From Micavibrio sp. (GTDB lineage Bacteria > Pseudomonadota > Alphaproteobacteria > Micavibrionales > Micavibrionaceae): 43,276 nt of DNA. The DNA lies in contig JAPJRC010000010.1 of assembly GCA_030824805.1 (NCBI GenBank), positions 1-43,276 of the forward strand, in the 5' to 3' direction. The translations under genes and the position numbers were made by a program. The notes under the pieces are model-generated. The model was not told the DNA's origin. It saw only the letters and a list, made by a program, of their open reading frames with translations, and did no database searches. Shown piece after piece: positions 7,848 to 17,015 of the stretch; position 1 is the first letter of the stretch; every line of letters begins with the position of its first letter.

Positions 7848-10800
7848 TCAAGCCAGTGCGGAATGGTCGGCAACCAGCGAACCTGCGGCGATCATGGCCG
7901 CGATATCCGCGCCGCCCGTGCCGCCAACGATCAAGGCCGCCGCCACGAAATCACCACCCTGGCCGTCTGCGTTGATCTGCAGTTCGGAATCTGCGCCGTT
8001 CTGTACCAGACGGACAAAATTCGCGATGTCGTCGGTCAGCGGATCATAAGAGTCGAGGACATCCGTGATGTTGATCTTGTCGCCCTGCGCCGCGCTGAAA
8101 TCCTCAATCCGGTCAATCAGCGAATCGACTAGCGTAATGGCAAATGTATCCGCGCCTTCGCCGCCATAGGCGCGGTCAAGACCCAGACCGATGACCAGGA
8201 TATCGTTGCCGCCCTCGCCATAGAGAATATCATTGCCCTCACCACCATCGAGCAGATCGTTGCCACCATGGATATCGCCCACCGTAACGGGTTTGATATC
8301 CAGATCGAACAGAACGTCTTCGTAATCCGCATCGCCCGTGTTGTAGAGATCCTCAAAACCAATGCGCAACGAGTTGGTGTTGGTGCCGCCCGGAATTTCG
8401 GCATAAAGATTGTCGAGCCAGAATGTTTCGGTGCCGAGGGCGGAATTAGTAACCGAAGACAGTTCGATCTTTGTGATGATACCGCCGCCGAAAGCGTCTG
8501 CATCGAGCACGATATCGATCTTGCCTCCCGAAACGGAACCTGTGAGATGTTCATAGGATACAGGCGTTGCGGAACCGTTCAGGTAGACTTTGAAATCAAT
8601 GCCTGTGTTGCCGCCTGAAATATCTGAGAGACTAACCGTCAGTTTGCTTGCACCGTTTGCAAGAGCGATAATCATCGCCTCATTGCCCGCCACGATCGCG
8701 CCGCCAGCCGAAGATGAGTTGATTCCCAGCTTCGTCGCGTTGTTGCAAAGATATCCGGTGGACGCTGTGATGGTGAAATCATTCTTCGTGATGCTGACCG
8801 GCTTGCCGGCAACATCGCCGCTCTTCACATCCAGATATTTGTTGTTCGTATCCAGAAGACCGGAAACAACATGCGTTTTACCGTCCTTGTTGATGGCTGT
8901 GGAATCGCCGCGGTCGGTCGTGAAGAACAGATCGCCTTTGAGCACTTTGGTTGTCACGCCGTCATTATAGACCAGCGAGACCTTTGTACCCGGATCATTG
9001 ATCGTCGCCGCGCGCTGATCCGCCTTGCCGTAATTGTATACAAAGCTCAGCACGCCATCGCCGGTAACATCCAGCGCGCCATAACCGCCATTCACGTTGT
9101 TGCCGTTGGCGATGATAAAGAACCCGAATGCGCCGCCTTCCGTACCGACGGGCAGATCGATATCGTGCGCCACGTCGACACCGGCGGTTTTGACATTCTT
9201 CCATTCCAGGGAAGCGCTGACGATCGTTCCGTCCGCCGCGATGCCAAATACGCCAAAGCTGTTGTCATGGCCCGCATAGCCTTTGCGGAATGTCACCGTG
9301 GCCGTGGCATCGTAATCCACGCTCAAATTGCCGTCGTTGACGCCAAGCGCAGGGTCGCCTTTCGGACGCAGGTTCGTGATGTTCACGCCCTCTTTCAGGT
9401 TCGGCATAACATTGTTATCGGCAAAAACCTTGTCTTTGGTCGCACCGCCCAAAATACCGTCATCGCCGTATAAAATATCATCTCCGCCTAGGCCGAATAT
9501 TTCGTCATGGCCGTTGGTTCCCTTCAATGTCTCGCTGCTGTCTGTTCCGACAACGGACTGTGACGGATCGAGGTCAACCGTAAAGGATACGGTGCCCAGA
9601 TCCGTCCCGCCCACTCCGTCCAAAACCGTATAACCAAAAGAATCGCTGCCATAGAAATTTTCGGCAGGCGTATAGGTGAAAGATCCATCAGACGCCAGAA
9701 CAACCGTGCCGCCATGCGCCGTGTTATACGTTCCGGCCTGCACCGAAAGCGTATCGCCGTCGACATCGGTGTCGTTCAACAACACATCACCGTTCGCCGA
9801 ACCATTCCGCAGGGCCGTGTAAGTGTCGTCGTTGGCCACAGGCGCGTCGTTTACAGCCGCCACGGACAACAGCACATTCGCGGTGGATGTTGCGCCGTTT
9901 GCGTCGCGTGTTGTGTAAGAAAAAGAATCCGTGCCGTTGAAATTCGCGACGCCGGTATAAACAAAGCTGCCGTCGGAGGCGAGCGTTACCGATCCACCGA
10001 GAGCCGTCGTGATCGTTTTGGGATCAACGACGAGCAGATCGCCATCTTCATCCTTATCGTTGTCAAGAACATTGCCCGAGATTTGCGTGTCTTCGTCTCC
10101 AGCATAAGAATCGTCATTCGCCACGGGCGCATCGTTCACCTCGTTGATGGTCAGATTAACAACACCCGTATCGCTTTCACCGTCCGGGTCCGTCACAGTG
10201 TATTCAAAAGAATCGGTGCCGTGGTAATTGGCGGCACCTTGGTAGGTAAAGCTGCCGTCGGCGCTCAGAATAACCGTTCCGCCATTGGCTGTAAGAATTG
10301 TTGCAGGTGTAACAGTAAGCTGGTCGCCATTCTCGTCCGTATCGTTGTCCAGCACGTTGCCGGAAATGACCGCATCCTCGTCGCCTGTAAAATTATCATC
10401 CACGGCAACAGGCGCTTCGTTCAGACCGTAGCTGGCAAGATCGAACGTCGATCCATCGTCAAAGAAGATTGTCTCGATGCGGCCGGAATGGTCAGAGGCA
10501 AAATGGTTTTGTACGGTGATCGTTTCGCCGCCTATGGAAATGACCACATCGGAATCGCTGATCGACAGCACGATATCGGCCTGCGCAATGCCCGGACCGA
10601 AATGGATGGAATCATTCCCCGACGTTTCAGAGATTGTGTCTGATCCATCGCCGAGACCGTAATAATAACGATCATCGCCCGTACCGCCTGCAAGGACGTC
10701 GTCACCGCCGCCGCCGGAGATCAGGTCGTTACCGTCATCGCCGTTGATCGTATCGTTGTTTGTGCTGCCGGCCAGAGCATCGTCACCGTTTCCGCCATTT

Positions 10801-11624
10801 ATCGTGACGGCAACATGATCGCCGCCGGATAAATCGACCACGTCGTCGCCATCACCCGCTTCGATAATATCGATATAGGCGATACGCACCGGATACACGG
10901 TGCTCAGCGGGCTGACCGTGTCGCTCAGCACCAGGACGTCGGCGCCACTTGTCAGGATCAATGTGTCGATACCCGTTGTCGGCTCGTTCAATCCGCTATC
11001 CGCGTCACCGTTGAACGTATCATGGCTGCGGTTTTTGCCGTCCAGATTCACGGCCGCAGCATAGCCCGCTTGCGAGCCCAAAGACGCCAGCGTGTAGCCT
11101 CCGCTCCATACGGAATCGGCCACGTAACCCAGAATATCGTTACCCGCTCCGCCGAAAAGCGCGTCTACACCCAAACCGCCGGAAAGATAGTCGTCGCCTT
11201 CATCACCGAACAGCGTGTCGTTGCCGCCGCCGCCATCCATGATGTCGTTGCCATCACCGCCCAGAAGATTGTCGTTGCCGTTGTTGGCCCAGAGCAGGTC
11301 GTCGCCTTCCGAACCGCGGATCAGCACGTTGCCGTAATTTATGGTCGAATGCGCAAGATTGATGATATCGCCATCGGCGCCGGCGTTAAAACGTTCGATG
11401 TTTTTCACCATAATGGTGCCGACGGAATCGACGAGCGTCAGAACGTCGCCCATTTCGGTCATGGAAAGCGTGTCCGTGCCGCCCAACCCGTCATAAACGG
11501 TGTTGTTCACGTTTTTTGTGCCAGTAATGGTAAGGGTATAGCCGCTGTAAGGATTGACCAGCGTCTCATTGTAGGCGCCTACGACGCCCTGAAAAAAGAT
11601 TGTGTCGTTGCCGTTCGTGGCCAT
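7848..11624 (-). CDS. large RTX-type calcium-binding protein secreted by type I system (adhesin-like)
   Basis: The 1258-residue product has the layout of a type I secretion substrate. Order: glycine/aspartate nonapeptide RTX repeats (about 105-160 and 275-330), a haemolysin-related calcium-binding segment (about 330-400), three tandem Ig/cadherin-like repeats of about 95 residues starting APVAVDDNF, APVANDDSY and APVANDDTY (about 403-685), more RTX (695-722), a DUF4114-like domain interrupted by a long insert (about 755-1110), a last RTX block (1118-1165) and a C-terminal VCA0849-type target region with DRIEDFSAAQGDKINITDVL. It has no signal peptide, as expected. Transport is through an ABC/HlyD/TolC-type channel not encoded here. 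The open frame runs to 11714, but the ATG at 11624 has GGTGGGGA about 8 bases before it and begins at the conserved TNGNDTIFF. Function in adhesion, surface layer or biofilm is inferred. Confidence 0.88.
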   Translation of the reverse strand: MATNGNDTIFFQGVVGAYNETLVNPYSGYTLTITGTKNVNNTVYDGLGGTDTLSMTEMGDVLTLVDSVGTIMVKNIERFNAGADGDIINLAHSTINYGNVLIRGSEGDDLLWANNGNDNLLGGDGNDIMDGGGGNDTLFGDEGDDYLSGGLGVDALFGGAGNDILGYVADSVWSGGYTLASLGSQAGYAAAVNLDGKNRSHDTFNGDADSGLNEPTTGIDTLILTSGADVLVLSDTVSPLSTVYPVRIAYIDIIEAGDGDDVVDLSGGDHVAVTINGGNGDDALAGSTNNDTINGDDGNDLISGGGGDDVLAGGTGDDRYYYGLGDGSDTISETSGNDSIHFGPGIAQADIVLSISDSDVVISIGGETITVQNHFASDHSGRIETIFFDDGSTFDLASYGLNEAPVAVDDNFTGDEDAVISGNVLDNDTDENGDQLTVTPATILTANGGTVILSADGSFTYQGAANYHGTDSFEYTVTDPDGESDTGVVNLTINEVNDAPVANDDSYAGDEDTQISGNVLDNDKDEDGDLLVVDPKTITTALGGSVTLASDGSFVYTGVANFNGTDSFSYTTRDANGATSTANVLLSVAAVNDAPVANDDTYTALRNGSANGDVLLNDTDVDGDTLSVQAGTYNTAHGGTVVLASDGSFTYTPAENFYGSDSFGYTVLDGVGGTDLGTVSFTVDLDPSQSVVGTDSSETLKGTNGHDEIFGLGGDDILYGDDGILGGATKDKVFADNNVMPNLKEGVNITNLRPKGDPALGVNDGNLSVDYDATATVTFRKGYAGHDNSFGVFGIAADGTIVSASLEWKNVKTAGVDVAHDIDLPVGTEGGAFGFFIIANGNNVNGGYGALDVTGDGVLSFVYNYGKADQRAATINDPGTKVSLVYNDGVTTKVLKGDLFFTTDRGDSTAINKDGKTHVVSGLLDTNNKYLDVKSGDVAGKPVSITKNDFTITASTGYLCNNATKLGINSSSAGGAIVAGNEAMIIALANGASKLTVSLSDISGGNTGIDFKVYLNGSATPVSYEHLTGSVSGGKIDIVLDADAFGGGIITKIELSSVTNSALGTETFWLDNLYAEIPGGTNTNSLRIGFEDLYNTGDADYEDVLFDLDIKPVTVGDIHGGNDLLDGGEGNDILYGEGGNDILVIGLGLDRAYGGEGADTFAITLVDSLIDRIEDFSAAQGDKINITDVLDSYDPLTDDIANFVRLVQNGADSELQINADGQGGDFVAAALIVGGTGGADIAAMIAAGSLVADHSALA

Positions 11625-11901
11625 ACGATTTCCCCACCCAACCGTTAGCATTGCTATCCGGTTCACCGGGTTCCAACCGCGCCGCCCCAACGACGCGTAC
11701 ACCCAATAAACCATTCTACTTATTAAAATTAAATTTTATGTAAATTTAACAAGTTCTTTTTATTTACGCGGCATTTCTTAACAAAGCCTTAAAAAGCAGC
11801 GCAATCTGCAAAATTTATGAAAAAAGAACGGGTATTGCCAATTTACAGCCCATGACCGATAAAGCCGTTAAGATTTGTCTATTGGAATATTAGGGAATTC
11901 T

Positions 11902-13269
11902 ATGAGCAGCAGCCGCATCGATTTGAAGACCGGGGATATTCGCCAGCATCTGGTGCGTATGACCATCCCGATGATCTGGGGCATTGCCGCCGTCGTCAGC
12001 TTCCAGCTGGTCGACACATATTATGTGTCGCTTCTCGGTACGGCACCGCTGGCCGCCATGACCTTTACCTTCCCGGTTACCTTCTTCGTTTTTTCCATCA
12101 TCATGGGTTTCGGTATTGCCATGAGTTCCGTGGTCTCGCGCCTGATTGGTGAAGGTCGCGAGGAAGACGTCAAACGTGTAACCACGCATGGCCTCGCGCT
12201 GGTGTTTGGCGTCGGTCTTGTTCTGGCATTTATCGGCTATATGCTGCGCGATGTTATCTTTGCGGCCATGGGTGCGGACGAAGAGATGCGCCCGCTCATC
12301 CACCAATACATGACCATCTGGTTTTTCGGTGTGCCGTTCATGGCAACCCCGTTCGCAGGCAACTCCGCAATCCGTGCTGCGGGATCACCCGTGGCGCCCG
12401 CCGTCATCATGGTCAGCGTGGCATTGCTGAACGCCGCCCTCGCGCCGCTTCTTGTCTTTGGCCTATGGGGTTTCCCGCGACTGGAATTGCAGGGCGCGGC
12501 GATAGCAACCGTCTTCTCCAACATGGTGGCGATGGCCGCAGGCCTTTACATTCTTGCCATCCGCAAGAAAATGATCCTCGCACCATCGCGCGCGCGCTGG
12601 GAAGAATTCGGCGATTCCATGAAGCGTATTCTTTTCATTGCCATTCCAGCAGGCCTCACCTCCGCCGTCAGCCCGTTCGTAAATACAATCGTCGTGGCAT
12701 TGCTTGCAAAATTCGGCACCGAAGCCGTTGCCGCTTTCGGTATCGCCACGCGCATTGAAGCGTTCGCCTTTATAATACTTATGGCACTCGCAGTCGGCAT
12801 GAGCCCTATCGTCGGACAGAATTTCGGTGCACGCAATTTCGACCGGGTTCATCAGACATTGCGCGATGCCATCGGCTTTTCGATGTTCTGGTGTATTGGC
12901 GTTGCCGTGCTTTTGATGGCTTTCGCGCTGCCTGTCTCTTCGATTTTTTCCGATGATCCGACCGTAGTTTATTATGCCAAAATATCATTCCTGATTATCG
13001 CACCTTCTTACATGTTCAATGCGCTGGTGAATGGCTGGAGTTCCGCTTTCAACGCCATGGGCAAACCGCAAATGTCGCTGATGATGACCGTTATAAAAAT
13101 GCTTTGCCTGCTCATACCCGCTGTGGTCATCGGCGCGAAAACCGGCGGTGTCATGGGTATTTTCTGGGCCATCTCGCTGGTGAATATTGTAACAGGTCTC
13201 GGCTTCCATTTCTGGAGCCGCAGCGTTGTCATGCAGACCGAAAGCAGACTTGCCCTTAAAACGCCTTAA
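11902..13269 (+). CDS. MATE family multidrug/sodium efflux transporter
   Basis: The 455-residue inner-membrane protein shows about 12 hydrophobic segments arranged as two homologous halves, and opens with DIRQHLVRMTIPMIWGIAA and VDTYYVSLLG, typical of NorM/MATE exporters (PF01554). These antiporters expel cationic drugs or metabolites in exchange for Na+ or H+. The open frame can begin with TTG at 11875, but ATG 11902 is chosen for AGGGA 5 bases upstream. The AT-rich interval 11715-11880 probably holds promoters for both this gene and the divergent RTX gene. The stop is 6 bases before the inverted repeat that covers the next gene's ribosome site. Confidence 0.92.
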   Translation: MSSSRIDLKTGDIRQHLVRMTIPMIWGIAAVVSFQLVDTYYVSLLGTAPLAAMTFTFPVTFFVFSIIMGFGIAMSSVVSRLIGEGREEDVKRVTTHGLALVFGVGLVLAFIGYMLRDVIFAAMGADEEMRPLIHQYMTIWFFGVPFMATPFAGNSAIRAAGSPVAPAVIMVSVALLNAALAPLLVFGLWGFPRLELQGAAIATVFSNMVAMAAGLYILAIRKKMILAPSRARWEEFGDSMKRILFIAIPAGLTSAVSPFVNTIVVALLAKFGTEAVAAFGIATRIEAFAFIILMALAVGMSPIVGQNFGARNFDRVHQTLRDAIGFSMFWCIGVAVLLMAFALPVSSIFSDDPTVVYYAKISFLIIAPSYMFNALVNGWSSAFNAMGKPQMSLMMTVIKMLCLLIPAVVIGAKTGGVMGIFWAISLVNIVTGLGFHFWSRSVVMQTESRLALKTP

Positions 13270-13274
13270 ACCTA

Positions 13275-13314
13275 TAGTCTCCTTTAATTATATTGCGATC
13301 TTATAAGGAGACTA
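13275..13314 (+). promoter_or_regulatory. inverted repeat sequestering the ribosome-binding site of the SIMPL gene
   Basis: A perfect 10-bp inverted repeat has arms TAGTCTCCTT (13275-13284) and AAGGAGACTA (13305-13314). The 3' arm contains the whole AAGGAG ribosome site of the gene starting at 13320. The 20-base A/T-rich loop allows a few more pairs with one bulge. No T run follows, so it is not a terminator. In RNA it would hide the ribosome site, as RNA thermometers and other translational switches do. Confidence 0.6.
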
Positions 13315-13319
13315 CATCC

Positions 13320-14066
13320 ATGAAACGCGTTCCCTTTTTCCTCGCCCTCGCTTTGCTTGCATTACCGATTGCCGCGCATGCGGAAGGTCTCGACCTTCCA
13401 CCGGAAGGCAGCACCATCATCAATTTTTCCGCCACTGAAAAACGCACCATGCCGCAGGATCTTCTGATCGCCTCGCTGCGCATCGAAGTGGAAGACAAGG
13501 CAAACCCGGCTACAGTTCAAAGAAAGATCAATGAAGCCATGAAGAAGGCGCTCGCGCTTGCAAAAGCAGACAGTGCGTTCAAAGTTTCAACGGGCGCATA
13601 CTCCGTATACAAATACGACCAGCCGGTAATTGTAGACCGGACCACAGGCGAACAGAAAAATGATCCCGTCTGGAAAGGTTCGCAAACCATCGATATCGAA
13701 TCCAAAGATGCAACCAAACTCCTCGACACGGTTGGCAAAATTCAGGATCTCGGCTTTGCGATGAACAACCTTGCCTACACGCTTTCACCGGAAGTCGTCG
13801 ACAAGGTGCGCGATGAATTGATGGTCGAGGCCCTTAAAAAACTGCAATCCAAAGCAAAAGTTGTTGCAGAGACGCTTGGCAAATCCAAAGTCGATCTGGT
13901 TGACGTGAATGTCGATACGGGCGGTCCTGTGGTGCCGATGTATAAAACCATGCGCATGGAAGCTATGGCTATGGATGCAGGAGCCGCCGCGATGCCGCCG
14001 CCTGTGGCTGAGGCCGGTGAGACGGATGTCTCGCTGACCGTCTCGGCAAGGGCGCTGATAAAATAA
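13320..14066 (+). CDS. periplasmic SIMPL domain protein (DUF541)
   Basis: The 248-residue protein starts with a clear Sec signal peptide (MKRVPFFLALALLALPIAAHA, cut before EG). The mature part matches the SIMPL/DUF541 family (YggE-like, PF04402): an early INFSATEKRTMPQDLLIASL strand, a long Lys/Ala-rich helix, the QTIDIESKDATKLLDTVGKI segment and a C-terminal DVSLTVSARALIK strand. Family members lie in the periplasm or membrane and are linked to oxidative and envelope stress; the biochemical role is unclear. ATG 13320 has AAGGAG 9 bases upstream, preferred over an in-frame codon at 13293. The ribosome site lies in an inverted repeat. A terminator follows directly. Confidence 0.88.
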   Translation: MKRVPFFLALALLALPIAAHAEGLDLPPEGSTIINFSATEKRTMPQDLLIASLRIEVEDKANPATVQRKINEAMKKALALAKADSAFKVSTGAYSVYKYDQPVIVDRTTGEQKNDPVWKGSQTIDIESKDATKLLDTVGKIQDLGFAMNNLAYTLSPEVVDKVRDELMVEALKKLQSKAKVVAETLGKSKVDLVDVNVDTGGPVVPMYKTMRMEAMAMDAGAAAMPPPVAEAGETDVSLTVSARALIK

Positions 14067-14070
14067 TTTA

Positions 14071-14097
14071 AAGCCGCCGCAAGGCGGCTTTTTTATT
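14071..14097. terminator. intrinsic terminator between SIMPL and glutathione peroxidase genes
   Basis: Stem AAGCCGCC / GGCGGCTT with loop GCAA, followed on the plus strand by TTTTATT. On the minus strand the stem is followed by TAAATTATTTT, so it may serve both convergent genes. It overlaps the stop of the peroxidase gene. Confidence 0.88.
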
Positions 14098-14662
14098 GCG
14101 GCAGGTTTTGTTCAATCGCTTTTATCAGTTCAGCATCATCAGGCTCTGTTTTAGAGCCAAAAGATTCGACCAAATGCCCCTCTTGTGAAATCAGGAATTT
14201 GTGAAAATTCCATCCGGGTGTACCGCCCTTTTCCTGTGCCGAAGCCCAAAGATAGAAGGGGTGTGCCTCTCCGCCTTTGACAACAACCTTCTCGGTCATA
14301 GGAAATGTGATGCCGAAACTTGTTTCGCAGAACTTCTTGATTTCCGCATTGCTTCCCGGCTCCTGCCCCAGAAAATCGTTTGAAGGCACGCCGAGCACAA
14401 CAAGGCCTTTGTCCTTGTACTTCTCGTACAGGTCCTGCAGCCCGTCATATTGCTTGGTAAAACCGCATTTTGACGCTGTGTTTACGACCAACAGCAACTT
14501 CCCTTTATAGGAAGATAGCGGAAGTTCGCCGCCGTCTATTTTACGGAATGAAAAATCATGCGCCGTGTGGTTTTTCAATTCTTTGGCCTTTTGCTGTGCC
14601 ATGGCTGTGCCTCCTGTGATAAACGTCAAAAAGCCTGTCAGAATGAGTAACAATTTGTACAT
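14093..14662 (-). CDS. exported glutathione peroxidase (thioredoxin-fold, Cys type)
   Basis: The 189-residue protein begins with a signal-peptide-like segment (MYKLLLILTGFLTFITGGTAMA, cut before QQ), so it probably acts in the periplasm. The mature part has the Cys-type GPx/BsaA pattern: catalytic Cys in NTASKCGFT, Gln in LGQEPGSN and Trp/Asn in GWNFHKFL. It reduces hydroperoxides using thiols, in many bacteria thioredoxin rather than glutathione. I chose the ATG at 14662 (CGGAG 8-9 bases upstream) over the in-frame GTG at 14671, which lacks space for a ribosome site. It lies beside Ohr and other stress genes. Confidence 0.92.
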   Translation of the reverse strand: MYKLLLILTGFLTFITGGTAMAQQKAKELKNHTAHDFSFRKIDGGELPLSSYKGKLLLVVNTASKCGFTKQYDGLQDLYEKYKDKGLVVLGVPSNDFLGQEPGSNAEIKKFCETSFGITFPMTEKVVVKGGEAHPFYLWASAQEKGGTPGWNFHKFLISQEGHLVESFGSKTEPDDAELIKAIEQNLPQ

Positions 14663-14764
14663 ACGGCGCACTCCGGTTGAATGTTCGCGCTATAATAACG
14701 CATTAAGCCTGCGCCACTATGGTTTTTTCTGGCAATAACCGCTTCAATCGGGGACAATAGCCGA

Positions 14765-16429
14765 ATGTCTCTCCTTAATGAACTCCCTCTCGTTACGACT
14801 GTGGCTGCCGGTATTGGAATGGCCTTTATCTGCGGTTTTGCTGCTTCGAAACTGCGCCTTTCCCCGCTGGTCGGTTATATCTTTGCCGGTATTCTGGTTG
14901 GTCCGCACTCGCCCGGCTTTATCGCCGATATCCATATCGCCGAACAATTGTCGGAGATTGGGGTTGTGCTTTTGCTGTTCGGAGTGGGATTGCACTTCTC
15001 GATTGAGGATTTCATGGAGGTGCGGAAAATCGCTTCTTTCGGTGCCATCACGCGTATCGGCCTTATTACCGCTCTCGGCATGTTTGTGGGCGGCATCATG
15101 GGCTGGTCTATGGGCACGGGAATCATATTCGGTCTGGCGCTTTCGGTTGCCAGTACGGTCGTTATGCTGCGTGCGCTCGAAGAACATAATCTGTTGCAGA
15201 CGATGACAGGCAAAATCTCGATCGGCTGGCTGATCGTTGAAGACATCGTAATGGTTCTCGCCATGGTCATGATTCCGGCGCTTGCCATGTCGGGCAATAC
15301 TTCAGGCGGAGAAATAGACGAAGAAGCCCTCGGCATGCAGATTTTAACGGCCTTTGGTAAAGTCGGCCTGTTCGCCGTTGTCATGGTTGTCGTAGGCAAA
15401 CGTGTGCTGCCGTGGATTTTGACAGCCGTTTCCAGAACCGGCTCCCGCGAGTTGTTTACACTGGCCGCGATTTCAATGGCTATGGGCGTGGCGTTCGGAG
15501 CTGCCGTATTATTCGGCGTTAGCCTCGCGCTCGGTGCGTTCTTCGCCGGCATGATGATCCGGGAATCAGATCTCAACCACGAAGTCGCCGATCGCGTGCT
15601 GCCGTTCCAGGACGCGTTCGCGGTTCTGTTCTTTGTGGCTGTCGGCATGCTGTTTGATCCGTCCGTGATCTTGGAAGAACCGCTCGGCGTTCTGGAAACA
15701 ATTCTGATTATCATTGCCGCCAAAGCGTTGATCACGTTCCTGATCGTCCGCATGTTCGGATACCCGATGAAAACATCGATGCTTCTGGCCATCGGTCTGG
15801 CACAGATCGGCGAGTTTTCGTTCATCCTGATCGCTCTGGGCAGCGATGTGGGGCTTATGCCTGAAGAAAGCCGCAACATGATCATGGCGGGCGCGCTTAT
15901 GTCCATCGCGCTTAATCCGATCCTGTTCAACCTTGCCCGCAACTGGTGCATCCGCGCCGGGCTTTCCCAGAACAGCGCCGAGGGAGACGTGCTTGCGCAT
16001 CTGGAAGACGAGGAACGTTTGAACCTCAAGAACTTCATCGTCATAGTCGGTGCCGGACGCGTCGGATCCAGCATTATCAAGATGATGGATTTTGGTGCGC
16101 ACGACATCGTTGTCATAGATGAAAACCGGGAAAAAGTGGAACAGTTGCGTAAAGACGGTATTCACGCCATCGCGGGTGACGCCACGCAAAAAGAAACTTT
16201 GATAGAAGCCCAGATGGACATGGCACACGCAGTGCTTATCACCGTGCCGGATCCATTTAACGCGCGCCGGATCGTGGAACTGGTCCGGGATATAAAGCCG
16301 GGCGTGCGCATTTTCGTTCGCTCGCACAATGAAGAAGAAACAACATTCCTGCAGCAACAGGTCGAACTTACCGTCAGTGGCACGGAAGAAATCGCCCGCA
16401 GGATGGTCAGCCGCCTTTCGCACACATAA
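14765..16429 (+). CDS. CPA2 family cation:proton antiporter (YbaL/KefB-like)
   Basis: The 554-residue inner-membrane protein has about 12 transmembrane segments (1-395) of the Na+/H+ exchanger family, with VGYIFAGILVGPHSPG (36-51), an acidic pair in IVEDIVMV (157-164) and GLAQIGEFSFIL (344-355). It is followed by a cytosolic TrkA-N/RCK Rossmann domain with VGAGRVGS (428-435) and ending after FLQQQVELTVSGTEEI. Length and order match E. coli YbaL and are close to KefB/KefC, which exchange K+ for H+ under nucleotide or glutathione-adduct control. The transported ion is not certain. It is divergent from the peroxidase gene, with a TATAAT at 14691-14696 between them. The ribosome site is poor. A terminator follows. 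Confidence 0.9.
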   Translation: MSLLNELPLVTTVAAGIGMAFICGFAASKLRLSPLVGYIFAGILVGPHSPGFIADIHIAEQLSEIGVVLLLFGVGLHFSIEDFMEVRKIASFGAITRIGLITALGMFVGGIMGWSMGTGIIFGLALSVASTVVMLRALEEHNLLQTMTGKISIGWLIVEDIVMVLAMVMIPALAMSGNTSGGEIDEEALGMQILTAFGKVGLFAVVMVVVGKRVLPWILTAVSRTGSRELFTLAAISMAMGVAFGAAVLFGVSLALGAFFAGMMIRESDLNHEVADRVLPFQDAFAVLFFVAVGMLFDPSVILEEPLGVLETILIIIAAKALITFLIVRMFGYPMKTSMLLAIGLAQIGEFSFILIALGSDVGLMPEESRNMIMAGALMSIALNPILFNLARNWCIRAGLSQNSAEGDVLAHLEDEERLNLKNFIVIVGAGRVGSSIIKMMDFGAHDIVVIDENREKVEQLRKDGIHAIAGDATQKETLIEAQMDMAHAVLITVPDPFNARRIVELVRDIKPGVRIFVRSHNEEETTFLQQQVELTVSGTEEIARRMVSRLSHT

Positions 16430-16431
16430 AT

Positions 16432-16458
16432 AAAAGCCCGCCATTTGGCGGGCTTTTA
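16432..16458. terminator. bidirectional terminator between the antiporter gene and ohr
   Basis: Perfect 11-bp stem AAAAGCCCGCC / GGCGGGCTTTT with loop ATTT. Because the stem ends in A4/T4, it functions on both strands and suits the convergent gene pair. Confidence 0.92.
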
Positions 16459-16469
16459 ATTTCGATTTA

Positions 16470-16898
16470 TTACCACGCCAAAGTCGTCGTTACTTCGATA
16501 TTGCCCCGCGTCGCGTTGGAATACGGGCATACCTTGTGCGTTTTCTCGATAAGATCCTTTGCAACCGCCTGATCGACTCCCGGCAATTTTACAGCCAGCT
16601 CTGCTGCAAGGCCGAAACCACCGGGGATGGGCCCAAAGCTGATTTTTGCCGTTACAGATGCATCATCCGGAATATTTACGTTTTCCTTGCCGCCGACAAA
16701 TTTTAAAGCACCCAGAAAGCATGCGGAATAACCGGCCGCGAACAATTGTTCGGGATTATAGCCGTTGTCATTACCGCCCATTTCCTTGGGTTTTCCCATG
16801 TCAATATCGACCTTGCCGTCTGGCGAACGGGAATGCCCGTCGCGCCCCCCTGTGGAGGTTACTTCGGCGGTATAGACGATTTTTTCAAGCTTGTTCAT
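16470..16898 (-). CDS. ohr: organic hydroperoxide resistance protein (Ohr family)
   Basis: Ohr is a cytoplasmic lipoyl-dependent thiol peroxidase that reduces organic hydroperoxides. The 142-residue product carries the two redox cysteines in GYSACFLGAL and HKVCPYSNATRGN, plus the conserved EVTSTGGRDGHSRSPDG N-terminal region and the Glu/Arg pair of the active site region (NPEQLFAAGYSACF). Length fits the family (about 140). The open frame extends 35 codons upstream, but ATG 16898 has AAGGGA 6-7 bases ahead and starts at the conserved N-terminus. No MarR-type OhrR regulator is next to it in this window. Confidence 0.94.
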   Translation of the reverse strand: MNKLEKIVYTAEVTSTGGRDGHSRSPDGKVDIDMGKPKEMGGNDNGYNPEQLFAAGYSACFLGALKFVGGKENVNIPDDASVTAKISFGPIPGGFGLAAELAVKLPGVDQAVAKDLIEKTHKVCPYSNATRGNIEVTTTLAW

Positions 16899-17015
16899 AC
16901 AGATTCCCTTTATAAAAACATTCGCACAAATGTAGCCCGCTTTCGCGCTTTGAAAAGAGCTATTTTGCCGGAACGATGAGTGGGGTAAACTGTAAGTGTA
17001 CAAGGAGCCTTCCCG

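Noticed and set aside
7848..11624. Dense short repeats that could suggest a CRISPR or satellite array
   Set aside because: They are in-frame codons for Gly/Asp RTX repeats and Ig-like repeats, not identical repeats with unique spacers.
13275..13314. Hairpin after the MATE gene as an intrinsic terminator
   Set aside because: The 3' arm is followed by CATCCATG, with no T run, and it contains the ribosome site of the next gene.
14875..16116. Minus-strand open frame of 413 codons opposite the antiporter gene
   Set aside because: Ser/Pro/Met-rich shadow translation of a membrane protein gene; no start signal or domain.
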